Origin: Alphaproteobacteria bacterium
GTDB taxonomy: Bacteria > Pseudomonadota > Alphaproteobacteria > Rickettsiales > JADKJE01
Reading direction: 5' to 3'
DNA: 64,000 bases
Assembly: GCA_016722515.1 (NCBI GenBank)
Contig: JADKJE010000001.1
Coordinates: 186,001-250,000, forward strand
Positions 54,975-64,000 of this stretch are shown in pieces. The notes under the pieces were generated by a model, which had not been told where the DNA came from, ran no database searches, and worked only from the letters and a program-made list of their open reading frames with translations. Every line of letters begins with the position of its first letter. Position 1 is the stretch's first letter. Position numbers and translations under genes: made by a program.

Positions 54975-56108
54975 TTAGAGCATTGCTAACACCGCTAATG
55001 CTGCATTTTCACTGGGCAGTTTAGGGGCATCTAATCCCATTTTCTGCAAGGCTTCTTTCATCCCCTGACGTTGATCATTCCAAACGGATTGATCGCTCAA
55101 AAGCGTGATGACTTGATGAGATAAGCGTTCTGGGGTGCAGTCATCCTGAATACATTCTGGTATCACTAAACGGTCGAGGATAATATTGACAAGTGATGCA
55201 TATTTAATCGAAAGCATCCATCTGGCAATCATCGCCGTTAGTGGGTTCATTTTATAGGCGACCACCATAGGGATTTGCTGACGTGCCAATTCTACCGTGA
55301 CTGTTCCAGATTTAGTCAGCGCAGCAGAACAAGCTGCCATTGCATTCATACGCTCATGGGAGTCGGTAATTAACGTCATCGGTAAGTCGAGTGATGTTAA
55401 CGATGGCTCAAGGGTAGCAACCAAATGCGGCATCGTTACCACAAGCACATGAAATTCCGGTATTTTGGCTTTAACCAACGCTAACGCCTCTTTATAAATA
55501 GGCAATAAACGCTGAACCTCCCCCAATCGACTCCCCACAAAAACACCAAGCACCGGAACATGCATTGCTATACCGTGTTTTTTTCGAAAGGCCAGTCCGT
55601 CACCTCGAGGATCTTCCACTACCGGATGGCCCACCCATACCGTCCGTAACCCATGCGGCAAAAAATAAGCCGGTTCAAACGGCAATAACGCTAATAATAA
55701 ATCATACAGTTGGGCCATGGTTTTAGCCCGTCCCGGCCGGTAGGCCCATACGCTGGGCGCTACATAATGAACAAGAGGAATGGTTCGAGGCTGAAGCCCT
55801 CTGGCAACCCGTTTATTAAATCCGGGTGAATCGATGGTAATCACTAAATCAGGCTTTTTAGATTTAATATCAGCCATTGTTTCCTTAATTAACTTTTTAA
55901 AATGGAAAATTTTTGGAATGATTTCAATCAGTCCCATTACGGACAATTCCTTCATAGGAAACAGGCTTTTCAACCCCTGCTCCTGCATATTCGCACCGCC
56001 AATCCCCGAAAAAACAAGATCAGGTTGATGCACTTTCAAGGCTTTCATTAATTTAGCCCCGAGTATATCTCCTGAAGCTTCACCGGCGATAAGATAAATA
56101 TGCGTCAT
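54975..56108 (-). CDS. lpxB: Lipid-A-disaccharide synthase
   Basis: Glycosyltransferase family 19 enzyme joining UDP-diacylglucosamine and lipid X. 377 residues. Family blocks are LIAGEASGDILGAKLMKAL, SGIGGANMQEQGL, VHYVAPSVWAYRPGRAK and AALTKSGTVTVELARQQIPMV. It follows recG by 13 bp, a close same-strand pair. Presence of lipid A synthesis indicates a Gram-negative cell with lipopolysaccharide. Confidence 0.95.
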   Translation of the reverse strand: MTHIYLIAGEASGDILGAKLMKALKVHQPDLVFSGIGGANMQEQGLKSLFPMKELSVMGLIEIIPKIFHFKKLIKETMADIKSKKPDLVITIDSPGFNKRVARGLQPRTIPLVHYVAPSVWAYRPGRAKTMAQLYDLLLALLPFEPAYFLPHGLRTVWVGHPVVEDPRGDGLAFRKKHGIAMHVPVLGVFVGSRLGEVQRLLPIYKEALALVKAKIPEFHVLVVTMPHLVATLEPSLTSLDLPMTLITDSHERMNAMAACSAALTKSGTVTVELARQQIPMVVAYKMNPLTAMIARWMLSIKYASLVNIILDRLVIPECIQDDCTPERLSHQVITLLSDQSVWNDQRQGMKEALQKMGLDAPKLPSENAALAVLAML

Positions 56109-56121
56109 GAGTACCCCTTTC

Positions 56122-58224
56122 TTATACCGGACATAATCGCCCCGCTTCCTGATCTTCTACCATATAACCATAATCAAATAACCAGAGCAATTGCTTTAAT
56201 GCCACCCCACGTGTGGATGTCAGATTGGGGTCCTGTTCGAGGGTGTAGCGGGCATCATCCCGTGCCGAAAGCAATAATTTATAATGGACGTTAAAATCGG
56301 CAAAGACCAGATCAGGCAAACCACTTTGTTTCGTACCTAAAATTTCACCAGCTCCACGCAAGCGCAAATCTTCTTCAGCGATACGAAAACCATCTTCGGT
56401 TTGACGCATAATTTCCAGGCGTGCCTGCGAAATCTGCGACAATGGCTCATGATAAAGCAAAATACACGACGATGCGTCCTTACCGCGCCCTACCCTACCA
56501 CGTAATTGATGGAGCTGGGCTAAACCAAAACGTTCCGCATGCTCAATCACCATCACGGTTGCTTCAGGAACATCTACACCCACTTCCACTACGGTGGTAG
56601 AAACAAGGCAATCAATCTCGCCTTCTTTGAATTTTTTCATAACGCTATCACGTTCCTGCGCTTTCATTTTACCATGCACTAAACCAACGCGTTGGCCATA
56701 ACATTGTTCAAGCGTTTGAAACCGCTCTACCGCAGCCGACAAATCAACCAGCTCACTTTCATCTACCAGCGGGCATATCCAGTAGACCCGTTGTTTTTTC
56801 TCAAAAACGCGTCTTAATCCCAATGCCACTTCACCGATGCGCCCCAAGGGAATCAAGCTGGTTTTAATAGGCTGACGCCCAGCTGGCTTTCCGTGTAGGC
56901 TCGAAATTTCCATATCACCATAAGCCGTCATTGCCAATGTTCGAGGAATGGGAGTTGCCGTCATCAGTAGCACATCCACTTTATCGCCTTTATCTGCAAG
57001 CGCCATACGCTGCTTAACACCAAAACGATGCTGCTCATCAATAACAACCATCCCTAAATCAGCAAAATTCACCTGTTCTTGGAATAACGCATGGGTTCCT
57101 ACCAGCAGTTGGATTTCATTTTTTTCAAGCCTTGCTAAAATAGCGCGACGTTCTTTTGTTTTGGTCGAACCGGTAAGTAACGCTACCTCAACGCCAAGGG
57201 CACTAACCAAGGCGGTAATGCTAGCTGCATGTTGTTTAGCTAGAATTTCTGTGGGTACCATCAAGGCAGCCTGTTTGCCGGCTTCAATTGCTCCTAGCAT
57301 ACTTAAGAGTGCCACCACCGTTTTACCGCTGCCTACATCGCCTTGTAGCAAACGCATCATCCGCGTGCTGGAGATTTGGTCTTCTTTAATTTCACGCAAT
57401 ACCTGTTGCTGGCCTGACGTTAATTCAAAACCAAATCGACTCAGTGCTTGCTCTACGAGTTGCCCTTTTCCTTGCATAGGCTGGCCAACTGGCAGCCTTT
57501 TAAAACGACGGCTAATGGCCAGTGCTAATTGAAAGGATAATAATTCATCATAGGCTAATCGTTCACGCAGGGGTGATTTTAAATCCAGATCTTTAGGCGA
57601 CGTTGGATTATGCAGTCGCACTAATGCTTCATTCCATGATGGCCAATGATTTGCTTTACAGATAATTGGATCAATCCATTCAGGTAATGGCGGAACGTGT
57701 GGAAGGATATATTTCAAAGCACCCAACACATGCTTATTGGATAAACCCGAGGTAAGAGGATAAATGGGTTCAATGCGACACACCGAATCTAGGCCGGTTT
57801 CCGGAACCATACATTCTGGATGCGGCATATTTAAACCACCATGGAATCGCTCCACTTTGCCACTGACCACATAACGTTTGCCTTTCTGTAATTGTTTTTG
57901 GATATATTGAAGGTGATAATGGAAAAACACTAAGGTCAATACTCCCGTTTCATTGGAACAATGCACTTTATAGGGTATTTTCCTGGCTCCCTTGACTGGG
58001 GCCTGGTGTGCATCAATCATAACAATGGTGGTAATATAGTCGCCATCTTGTGCCTGATGTAGGGCTGGCATGTGTCGTCTATCGATTACATCAACTGGGA
58101 CGTGGCATAACAAATCCCATACCGTATGCCCTACCAACCGCTGCAAATGCGACGATAGTTTGGGGCCAACACCCTTGATCGAGGATAATGGTTGGGACAA
58201 ATAATCAAGGCCTGGATGTAACAT
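56122..58224 (-). CDS. recG: ATP-dependent DNA helicase RecG
   Basis: Branch-migrating helicase for stalled forks and recombination intermediates, 700 residues. The N-terminal wedge (OB) domain has SSIKGVGPKLSSHLQRL. Walker A is LLQGDVGSGKTVVALLS, then the DEQHRFG box, TATPIPRTLAMTAYG and motif VI LHQLRGRVGRGKDAS. C-terminal tail is normal. In many alphaproteobacteria recG sits next to sdhE-mfd; here about 7 kb of other genes separate them. Confidence 0.96.
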   Translation of the reverse strand: MLHPGLDYLSQPLSSIKGVGPKLSSHLQRLVGHTVWDLLCHVPVDVIDRRHMPALHQAQDGDYITTIVMIDAHQAPVKGARKIPYKVHCSNETGVLTLVFFHYHLQYIQKQLQKGKRYVVSGKVERFHGGLNMPHPECMVPETGLDSVCRIEPIYPLTSGLSNKHVLGALKYILPHVPPLPEWIDPIICKANHWPSWNEALVRLHNPTSPKDLDLKSPLRERLAYDELLSFQLALAISRRFKRLPVGQPMQGKGQLVEQALSRFGFELTSGQQQVLREIKEDQISSTRMMRLLQGDVGSGKTVVALLSMLGAIEAGKQAALMVPTEILAKQHAASITALVSALGVEVALLTGSTKTKERRAILARLEKNEIQLLVGTHALFQEQVNFADLGMVVIDEQHRFGVKQRMALADKGDKVDVLLMTATPIPRTLAMTAYGDMEISSLHGKPAGRQPIKTSLIPLGRIGEVALGLRRVFEKKQRVYWICPLVDESELVDLSAAVERFQTLEQCYGQRVGLVHGKMKAQERDSVMKKFKEGEIDCLVSTTVVEVGVDVPEATVMVIEHAERFGLAQLHQLRGRVGRGKDASSCILLYHEPLSQISQARLEIMRQTEDGFRIAEEDLRLRGAGEILGTKQSGLPDLVFADFNVHYKLLLSARDDARYTLEQDPNLTSTRGVALKQLLWLFDYGYMVEDQEAGRLCPV

Positions 58225-58262
58225 GGTGATGTGAATTGAGGATAGATAGAAACAACCAACGC

Positions 58263-59216
58263 TTAACGAACGCGCTTGACGATATTACCACCTTCCCCGG
58301 CAAATTCCAGTGCTTGATCAGCACATTGATTTAACAGTACTTCAGATACAAATTCTGAGGTAACTTCTTTATACGCAATACTGACCTGAATTGGCATTGA
58401 TTTCTGACTATCTACAGCATAAGGCTGTGCTGTAATGCCGCGATGGATACGTCCCAATGCACTTGCTGCATCATCAATGGTACAATCAAAAAGAATGGCG
58501 CCCAAACGCCCGTCACCCAAATAAGCAACCATGTCTTCATCACGGCAGCGTTTGCGAAATTCTTCTGCTACGTGTGCCACGACAGCTTCTGCACCATTCT
58601 TGCCACGATTTTTCTGGATGAACATAAAATCTTCCAGTAGCATCACGCCCATCACCGCCCGCACTCCTTTTTTACTCAAAAAGGAACGAACCAGATCAAT
58701 CGTCCTTAAATAAACTTCACGGTTAGGCAACCCCAATTCATCTTCTTTCATTTCTCCGCGCTTACGGCGTTGATAAATATCCTGATACAGTTGATGCATC
58801 GCCGTTTGCACGATCGCATCACGCATCAATAATTCAAATCCCATATGGCGTGCATCGCTCAAAATATAAAATACCGACAACGTCACCGGAGCGATTTCGC
58901 CATCTTTCTTTTTAACTTTAAACCGATTATAACGCCTAAGCAACCGCGCCACATCATTACCACCCATGGTATAATCAATTTCTTCGGTAAATTCCTGACG
59001 AATTTCTTCTGTCAAAATAACCTGTATCAATTTACCGTTTAATTCTTCAGCAGAATAACCAAGCAATTTTTCTGCGGCTTCGTTTAAACCTGTGATAATG
59101 ACACGTTGATTGTTATTATCCTGCTCAACGCTTATCACACAATCGTCACGACGACTTGCAGACATCATCTTAGGTGAAGCTATGTTTTGCTCTTGGTCCA
59201 TACCTTGTCTTCGCAT
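58263..59216 (-). CDS. PAS domain protein with degenerate GGDEF-like domain
   Basis: 317 residues. An N-terminal PAS domain (NEAAEKLLGYSAEELNGKLI and FKVKKKDGEIAPVTLSV) is followed by a helical linker and a GGDEF-like fold (LGLPNREVYLRTIDLV at its start, AEEFRKRCRDEDMVAYLGDG). The catalytic GG(D/E)EF signature is replaced by LGDGRLG, so cyclic-di-GMP synthesis is very unlikely. The domain could act as a sensor or partner module. Starts at 59216 and 59198 are both possible. No other regulatory gene is adjacent. Confidence 0.82.
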   Translation of the reverse strand: MRRQGMDQEQNIASPKMMSASRRDDCVISVEQDNNNQRVIITGLNEAAEKLLGYSAEELNGKLIQVILTEEIRQEFTEEIDYTMGGNDVARLLRRYNRFKVKKKDGEIAPVTLSVFYILSDARHMGFELLMRDAIVQTAMHQLYQDIYQRRKRGEMKEDELGLPNREVYLRTIDLVRSFLSKKGVRAVMGVMLLEDFMFIQKNRGKNGAEAVVAHVAEEFRKRCRDEDMVAYLGDGRLGAILFDCTIDDAASALGRIHRGITAQPYAVDSQKSMPIQVSIAYKEVTSEFVSEVLLNQCADQALEFAGEGGNIVKRVR

Positions 59217-59266
59217 CCACTCATTGGCTAATTTATTAAGAATGATATTAAATCCTAAATAAACTC

Positions 59267-59971
59267 TTAATAGGCCAAAAATAATTTACGAAAATAGATA
59301 TTCAACACGGTATCCAGTTCAGCGAGTGATATGTTAATCCCTAATTTAGAAAAAGAAGTCACACCAAATTCACGAATACCGCAGGGAACGATCCCCCGGT
59401 AATGGGTAAGATCGGGATTTACATTAATAGAAATACCATGAAACGTGACCCATCGCCTGACCTTAACACCAATGGCTGCAATTTTGTCTTCCTGGCCACG
59501 AGCAGAGATAACCCACACACCAACCCGGCCTTTGCGTCGTTCGCCCCTTATCCCAAAATGCGCCAACGTCTGGATAATCCATTCTTCCAGCAGATAGACA
59601 AAGTCACGGATATCAGGGTGTTTAGGGGCATATTGCCTTTTTAAATCAAGCATAACATAACCGACACGCTGCCCAGGGCCATGATAGGTATATTGCCCAC
59701 CCCGCCCTACCTGAAAAACAGGAATATCGGTGGCGTGAAGAAGGTCTTCCCCCTTAGCACTCGTACCGGCCGTATAGACAGGAGAATGCTCAACAAGCCA
59801 TATCTTTTCTTGCTTCTGACCTTCCACAATCGCTCCAACCCTTGCTTCCATTTCGGCAAGCGCCACTGCATATGGAACCAGGCCTGAAGCAGCTTCCCAT
59901 TCGATTGTTCTGTCATTAATAGCAGAATTGATAATGTTTTGACTTGCGCATTTCATGTTTATGGGTATCAT
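59267..59971 (-). CDS. lipB: Octanoyl-[acyl-carrier-protein] transferase LipB
   Basis: Moves octanoyl from ACP to lipoyl domains, first step of lipoate attachment. 234 residues. Conserved RGGQYTYHGPGQRVGYVMLDL, the lysine region AAIGVKVRRWVTFHGISINV and the catalytic cysteine in VPCGIREFGVTS. Start 59971 (MIPINMKCASQ) or 59956 are both open; homologues vary here. It is divergent from the tRNA-Leu gene. Confidence 0.95.
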   Translation of the reverse strand: MIPINMKCASQNIINSAINDRTIEWEAASGLVPYAVALAEMEARVGAIVEGQKQEKIWLVEHSPVYTAGTSAKGEDLLHATDIPVFQVGRGGQYTYHGPGQRVGYVMLDLKRQYAPKHPDIRDFVYLLEEWIIQTLAHFGIRGERRKGRVGVWVISARGQEDKIAAIGVKVRRWVTFHGISINVNPDLTHYRGIVPCGIREFGVTSFSKLGINISLAELDTVLNIYFRKLFLAY

Positions 59972-60039
59972 ACGTGCTTCTACCAGAGAGCGGCCATTAT
60001 AATGGTTTGTTGCGGTTTTAGCAACTAAAGCTCGTCTAT

Positions 60040-60125
60040 GCGGACATGGCGGAATTGGTATACGCGCAACGTTGAGGTCGTTGTTCCCAAAAGGAGTGGA
60101 GGTTCAAGTCCTCTTGTCCGCACCA
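60040..60125 (+). tRNA. tRNA-Leu (anticodon GAG)
   Basis: 86 nt, class II. The acceptor stem is GCGGACA (60040-60046) with TGTCCGC (60115-60121). The D region GCGGAATTGGTATACGC follows. The anticodon stem CAACG/CGTTG carries loop TTGAGGT (anticodon GAG, reading CUC/CUU). A long variable arm TTCCCAAAAGGAGT precedes the T arm with TTCAAGT. A discriminator A and CCA are encoded at the end (60122-60125). Confidence 0.95.
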
Positions 60126-60579
60126 TCTGCTCTCGCTAATGTTGGCAAAGCCAACATTTAGCTACAGCAGGACTCCGTTTCCCTAAAACATAAGCTCTTG
60201 ATTATATTCGATGCTCATCTAAAAATCGAGGAGGGCGCCCCAAACTCCATCATTCTCCCCTTTTTTAAGCAGTATGAACCGAAGGCGAGTACGGCTTAAA
60301 AAGGTGGAAACCCAGCACAAAACCTATTGCGCGACCAGCGCAATTATCCATTCCTTATTCCATATTCCTTCTAAGAACAACTAAAATGATAATGCTTAAA
60401 CATAAGCAGCCCTTGAATTGCATTAATTAACATGATACAACAAAACAATGAAAGACGTCTACATTTTACAAAAGCATCTAACCTAAAATGTTTCTATGTC
60501 AGGTGTACCGGCGATTTCAAACGTCGTTTTTTTAGAACATCATTCAGGCTAATGAGGCCATATAAATAAATGTAAACCA
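60126..60579. other. Structured intergenic region after tRNA-Leu
   Basis: 454 bp with no protein gene. Three hairpins stand out: a perfect 9-bp stem AATGTTGGC/GCCAACATT at 60138-60158 just after the tRNA, probably its terminator; an imperfect long stem CCTTTTTTAAGC/GGCTTAAAAAGG spanning about 60256-60304; and a 7-bp perfect stem ATTGCGC/GCGCAAT at 60326-60344. These could belong to a small RNA, or be remnants. No match to a known RNA family was recognised. Confidence 0.5.
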
Positions 60580-61323
60580 TTGACAGGTCGACTCCCCTTG
60601 CTCACATTTTTTACCTCCATCCTAAACCACTTCTTTCCCCCACGCTGCTTTGCCTGCCACACCTTCGTCCACACCCAAGGCATGCTTTGCACCGATTGCA
60701 CCCAAACCATCAACTGGATTAGGCCTCCCTACTGCCATCGCTGCGGCCATCCGTTTGACAATGGCGATGACCAAACCACACAAACATGCCTCGCCTGCCT
60801 CACCCTGCCTCCCGAATTTCGTTATGCCAGGTCTTGCTTCTTATATGACGATGCCAGTAAATTTATGATTATCCGTTTTAAATATCTCGATAATACCCAA
60901 CCTACCCGTTTTTATGCACAATGGTTGAAAGAAGCCTGCCAGGATATGATGACAGATATTGACATGATCCTCCCAGTGCCCATGTACTGGACACGTTATC
61001 TCAAACGCACCTATAACCAGGCCTATCTTCTTGCCCATTCACTGGCTAAACAAACTGGCATTCCACTGGCCGCTGGCATATTAATCCGGCGCAAATCCAC
61101 ACGTTATCAAGCCAAACTAACCCGTAAACAGCGACAACAAAACGTCAAACACGCATTCGCCATAAAACCAAAAAAACGTAACCAGATTGAAGGTAAACAT
61201 ATTTTGTTGGTTGATGATGTGCTTTCAACCGGAGCCACCCTGGAATCATGCTGTCATAAATTATTGGCCGCTGGAGCCGCATCGGTAGATGTGGTTACGC
61301 TTGCAAGGAGAATAAAAAAATAA
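60580..61323 (+). CDS. comF: ComF/GntX family phosphoribosyltransferase-like protein
   Basis: 247 residues. Four Cys pairs form a zinc-binding N-terminal region (FPPRCFACHTF, MLCTDCTQ, YCHRCGHPF, TCLACLTL). The C-terminal type I phosphoribosyltransferase domain has the PRPP motif ILLVDDVLSTGATLESC. ComF-like proteins act in DNA uptake in some bacteria, while GntX relates to gluconate. The start is uncertain: TTG 60580 or TTG 60598, neither with a good ribosome site. Confidence 0.9.
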   Translation: MTGRLPLLTFFTSILNHFFPPRCFACHTFVHTQGMLCTDCTQTINWIRPPYCHRCGHPFDNGDDQTTQTCLACLTLPPEFRYARSCFLYDDASKFMIIRFKYLDNTQPTRFYAQWLKEACQDMMTDIDMILPVPMYWTRYLKRTYNQAYLLAHSLAKQTGIPLAAGILIRRKSTRYQAKLTRKQRQQNVKHAFAIKPKKRNQIEGKHILLVDDVLSTGATLESCCHKLLAAGAASVDVVTLARRIKK

Positions 61324-61351
61324 ACAACGCATTCCCTTCTTTATTCTCCGT

Positions 61352-62683
61352 CTATCCATTCTTTTTATAATCCGCCAATAACTGCTCCAGCCCTTCCGGT
61401 AAGGTCACATGTACATCCCTCTGCGGGTAAGGAATCGCCACCCCATGCTCTTTAAATAATTCCAATATCCGTATATAAATATCGCTTTTCAGATTACTAA
61501 TGCCTTCAATCGGGTCGCTGATCCATACGCGTATTTCGTACATAATGGCATTATCGCCTAAGTTGAGCACGACAATGCTCGGCTCTGGAGCCTTAAGAAT
61601 TCTAGGCATATTTTCAAATGATTGAGCCAATAATCTAAGCACCAGATGGACATCAGCCTCATACGAGGCAGAAACAGGAATGATGACCCTTACATTATTA
61701 TCGCTGTAGGACCAGTTTTCTACTTTTTCGGTAATCAGAAGCTCATTCGGCACCAAATGCTCTTTGCCATCCTGCGTTACGATCGATACATACCGTGCAC
61801 CAATATTATCAACCCAACCAAAGCGGTCACCGATGGAAATAATATCACCTGGCTTTACCGATTTATCCATCAGGAGGATAATCCCGCACACCAGGTTGGA
61901 AACCACTTTCTGTAATCCAAAACCAATACCCACACCCAATGCACCACCCACAAACGCAAAGGTTGTTAAATCGATACCGATTGTTTTTAAAACCACGATC
62001 AAGATTGTCACATAGAGAATAAAGCGGCTTATTTTTTGATAAATAATCTTTTGTGTAGGTGTAAGCGACGTAGAACGGTTGATACGAAAATCCATCTTTT
62101 CGATCACAAACGTCACGCTCCAATATAAACAGCTAAATGCTATAAACCCTTTGACCAATCCCAACATCGATAAGGTCACACGGCCCACTTCAAATTTGGC
62201 TTGATCCATAATCTCCATCACAGGATCAAGCCACCCTATAATATGCAAGGCAGCAATCACCCACACAGCAATAGCAACCGCAAATGACCAGCTAGGGCTA
62301 CGAATAAATGTAGAAATAATCCGAATAGCCGTCCATGCCGACACTAAAATAGCCACCGTTTCCATCACATTATGCGGTAACATTAAGTGAATAAAAACTA
62401 AAACAGCTATCCATGAAAACAGCACGGTATATAGCTGGAAAAAAAACTGTTTAATACCAAAATGCTTTCGAATCCACGAACGCTTGCGGTCAAAGTTCCA
62501 GTGCCTACGTACCGCGAGTGCCGTCCCCTGCGCTAGCAAAAATGACAGCAATATCGCAAAGGCAAGGACGAGCCCTTCCATCGCCATATTTTCATTCCAG
62601 AACCGATTATATAAAAATTGAACGGCCTGATTAGCCAAATCTGGAATAGATTGATTCAGTAGAGGTGCTTTTTCTTGTGTCAT
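61352..62683 (-). CDS. MscS-family mechanosensitive channel
   Basis: 443 residues. Five or more hydrophobic helices in the N-terminal half (for example LAFAILLSFLLAQGTALA near 35) lead to the pore helix and beta domain: TTFAFVGGALGVGIGFGLQ, SNLVCGIILLMDKSVKPGDI and VPNELLITEKVENWSYSD. Such channels open on osmotic downshock. Longer than E. coli MscS (286), with extra helices. It lies next to an acyl-CoA synthetase gene, 52 bp downstream of its stop. Confidence 0.92.
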   Translation of the reverse strand: MTQEKAPLLNQSIPDLANQAVQFLYNRFWNENMAMEGLVLAFAILLSFLLAQGTALAVRRHWNFDRKRSWIRKHFGIKQFFFQLYTVLFSWIAVLVFIHLMLPHNVMETVAILVSAWTAIRIISTFIRSPSWSFAVAIAVWVIAALHIIGWLDPVMEIMDQAKFEVGRVTLSMLGLVKGFIAFSCLYWSVTFVIEKMDFRINRSTSLTPTQKIIYQKISRFILYVTILIVVLKTIGIDLTTFAFVGGALGVGIGFGLQKVVSNLVCGIILLMDKSVKPGDIISIGDRFGWVDNIGARYVSIVTQDGKEHLVPNELLITEKVENWSYSDNNVRVIIPVSASYEADVHLVLRLLAQSFENMPRILKAPEPSIVVLNLGDNAIMYEIRVWISDPIEGISNLKSDIYIRILELFKEHGVAIPYPQRDVHVTLPEGLEQLLADYKKNG

Positions 62684-62735
62684 GGTGTGTTCTCTTTATG
62701 CCCCTCATTCCCATTATACCCATTTTATTCTGTTG

Positions 62736-64000
62736 TTACTTAAGCTCTTTTTTAGCAATTTTTCCGATAAGCGTTTTAGGCAGGCTTTCCCTAAAAACAA
62801 TGTCTTTTGGCATTTCAAATTTAGCAACCTTATCCTTTAAATAGTCCTTTATGCCCTCTTCTGTCAATGTCTGTCCTTCTTTGAGGGCAACAAATAGTTT
62901 AACCGCCTGGCCACGATACTCATCGTCAATGCCAATCACAGCAGCTTCTTTAATAGAAGGGTGTTGATACATGATCTCTTCGATAGCGCGGGGATAAATA
63001 TTATAACCACCCGAAATAATCATTTCTTTCAAGCGGTCCTTAATGGTGATGTAGCCATCGTGATCTATCATTGCAATATCACCCGTACGCAGGATATTAT
63101 CCCATAGGACCAGCTTGGTTTCATCATCATGTCGCCAATAGCCTTTCATCACCTGCGGACCTCTCACGCACAATTCACCTACGCCTCCTACCGGTAAAAA
63201 AGTTCCACGATTTTCCATATCCTCAATTAACACTTCGGTTTGCACAAACGGCATACCGATAGTTCCCGATTTTCCTTCAGAATAGAGTGGGTTACACGAT
63301 ACCAAAGGCGATGCTTCCGTCAATCCATATCCCTCTACCAAGACGCAACCGGTTAGAGCTTCAAATGCCTGTTTGACTTCCAGAGGAAGTGGAGCGCCTC
63401 CTGATATACATAATTCCAGTGAGGTAAAATCATATTTTCTAACATCCCGCACATGGTTGAGTGCCACAAACATTGATGGCACACCTGGCATGAGGGTCGG
63501 ACGTTTCTTCACAATATCCTTCACCAGCATCCGTAAATCAAAACGCGGGTGTGCTACAATGGTCACCGCATTTAAGATACTCAAATTCATAACCGCCGTA
63601 TTCGCAAAAGCATGGAAAAACGGCAATACTCCCATCATGATATCTTTGCCACGCCGATCACGCCCCAACCAGCAGGCACATTGATACGCATTAGCAAATA
63701 AATTTCGATGCGTCAGCATTGCCGCTTTGGGAATCCCAGTAGTCCCTCCGGTAAATTGCAAAACCGCAATATCGTCACTATCATTAATCTCCACCGGTCG
63801 AAAATGCCTGGATGATGTCAGGATACTATTAAGTTTTATGATTTTTTCACTGACATGGAGTGTCGCCACCTCATGTTTTTTTACGATAGGAAAAAGAATA
63901 TTCTTAGGAAATGGCAGCATCGATTGCATCGTGCCTACCAGCAATTTTTCTAATGTTGTTTTCTGAAGAACCGCATAAGCTTTACTATATAACACATTGA
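62736..64000 (-). CDS. fadD: Long-chain acyl-CoA synthetase, 5' end beyond window
   Basis: AMP-forming ligase that activates fatty acids with CoA. About 421 codons are visible, the C-terminal three quarters; the reading frame continues off the right edge (a full protein would be about 560 residues). The P-loop is LQFTGGTTGIPKAAMLTHRN, followed by GYGLTEASPLVSCN, the adenylate-binding TGDIA and IKDRLKEMIISGGYNIYP, and the catalytic lysine near the end in LPKTLIGKIAKKELK. The ATG at 63995 is internal, not the start. FadD is the closest subfamily by eye, but other acyl-CoA ligases are possible. Confidence 0.88.
   Translation of the reverse strand, partial: NVLYSKAYAVLQKTTLEKLLVGTMQSMLPFPKNILFPIVKKHEVATLHVSEKIIKLNSILTSSRHFRPVEINDSDDIAVLQFTGGTTGIPKAAMLTHRNLFANAYQCACWLGRDRRGKDIMMGVLPFFHAFANTAVMNLSILNAVTIVAHPRFDLRMLVKDIVKKRPTLMPGVPSMFVALNHVRDVRKYDFTSLELCISGGAPLPLEVKQAFEALTGCVLVEGYGLTEASPLVSCNPLYSEGKSGTIGMPFVQTEVLIEDMENRGTFLPVGGVGELCVRGPQVMKGYWRHDDETKLVLWDNILRTGDIAMIDHDGYITIKDRLKEMIISGGYNIYPRAIEEIMYQHPSIKEAAVIGIDDEYRGQAVKLFVALKEGQTLTEEGIKDYLKDKVAKFEMPKDIVFRESLPKTLIGKIAKKELK

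Noticed and set aside
1..64000. CRISPR arrays, rRNA genes, complete insertion sequences
   Set aside because: None found: no regularly spaced short repeats, no rRNA-like conserved stretches and no transposase or integrase frame.

Overview
The window is a stretch of chromosome from an alphaproteobacterium of moderate-to-low G+C. Evidence for this is the NtrY/NtrX pair, the order argS - SPOR protein - nagZ, a class I lysyl-tRNA synthetase, sdhE directly before mfd, dsbB joined to coq7, and the ubiquinone genes ubiA and coq7. Serine (serA, serC), lysine/DAP (dapD) and histidine (hisG, hisD) genes argue against an extremely reduced endosymbiont. Several large orphan proteins, one with a nuclear-localisation-like basic stretch and one with a kinase-like motif, suggest a host-associated lifestyle of the Holosporales/Rickettsiales kind. 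The order-level placement is inference.

Layout. 1-15.9 kb is core: serC-serA (minus), an orphan UmuD-like peptidase, ntrY-ntrX (plus), an SppA-type peptidase (minus), a small HTH-exbD pair (plus), argS-SPOR-nagZ (minus), a hexapeptide-repeat protein, a zinc-ribbon membrane protein and dapD with a strong terminator. 16.0-20.7 kb is an accessory island bracketed by a perfect 49-bp direct repeat. It holds an 85-bp direct repeat, a 46-bp perfect palindrome, a SIR2-like protein, and the frameshifted 3' end of a filamentous-haemagglutinin/CdiA-type gene followed by an ATGA-coupled possible immunity gene.

20.8-22.2 kb is a bufferin-type RiPP pair: a DUF2282 precursor with an unusual Lys/Glu/Ala-rich tail, and a DUF692/MNIO modifying enzyme, with no BufC partner. 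22.3-24.8 kb carries ubiA and lysK. 25.0-30.0 kb is a chaperone-usher pilus locus (chaperone, usher, two paralogous pilins) with a DUF559 endonuclease-like gene lacking a standard start codon. 30.2-37.1 kb is core again: dsbB-coq7-dgt, hisG and a frameshifted hisD, a lipoprotein, a methyltransferase-DUF167 pair and cobA.

37.4-43.3 kb is an AT-rich block with two very large orphan genes. The first is broken by a one-base loss inside a 123-bp tandem repeat and is bracketed by an imperfect 22-bp repeat resembling insertion-sequence ends. 43.4-50.7 kb is dnaA, sdhE-mfd, an isolated fliS-like gene and hslO. 50.9-54.8 kb is a second orphan/effector-like block, including a two-gene minus operon with a kinase-like protein. 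55-64 kb is recG-lpxB, a PAS/degenerate-GGDEF protein, lipB, tRNA-Leu(GAG), comF, an MscS channel and an acyl-CoA synthetase cut by the window end.

No CRISPR array, rRNA or intact transposase was seen. All functional calls come from reading motifs by eye; no database search was run.
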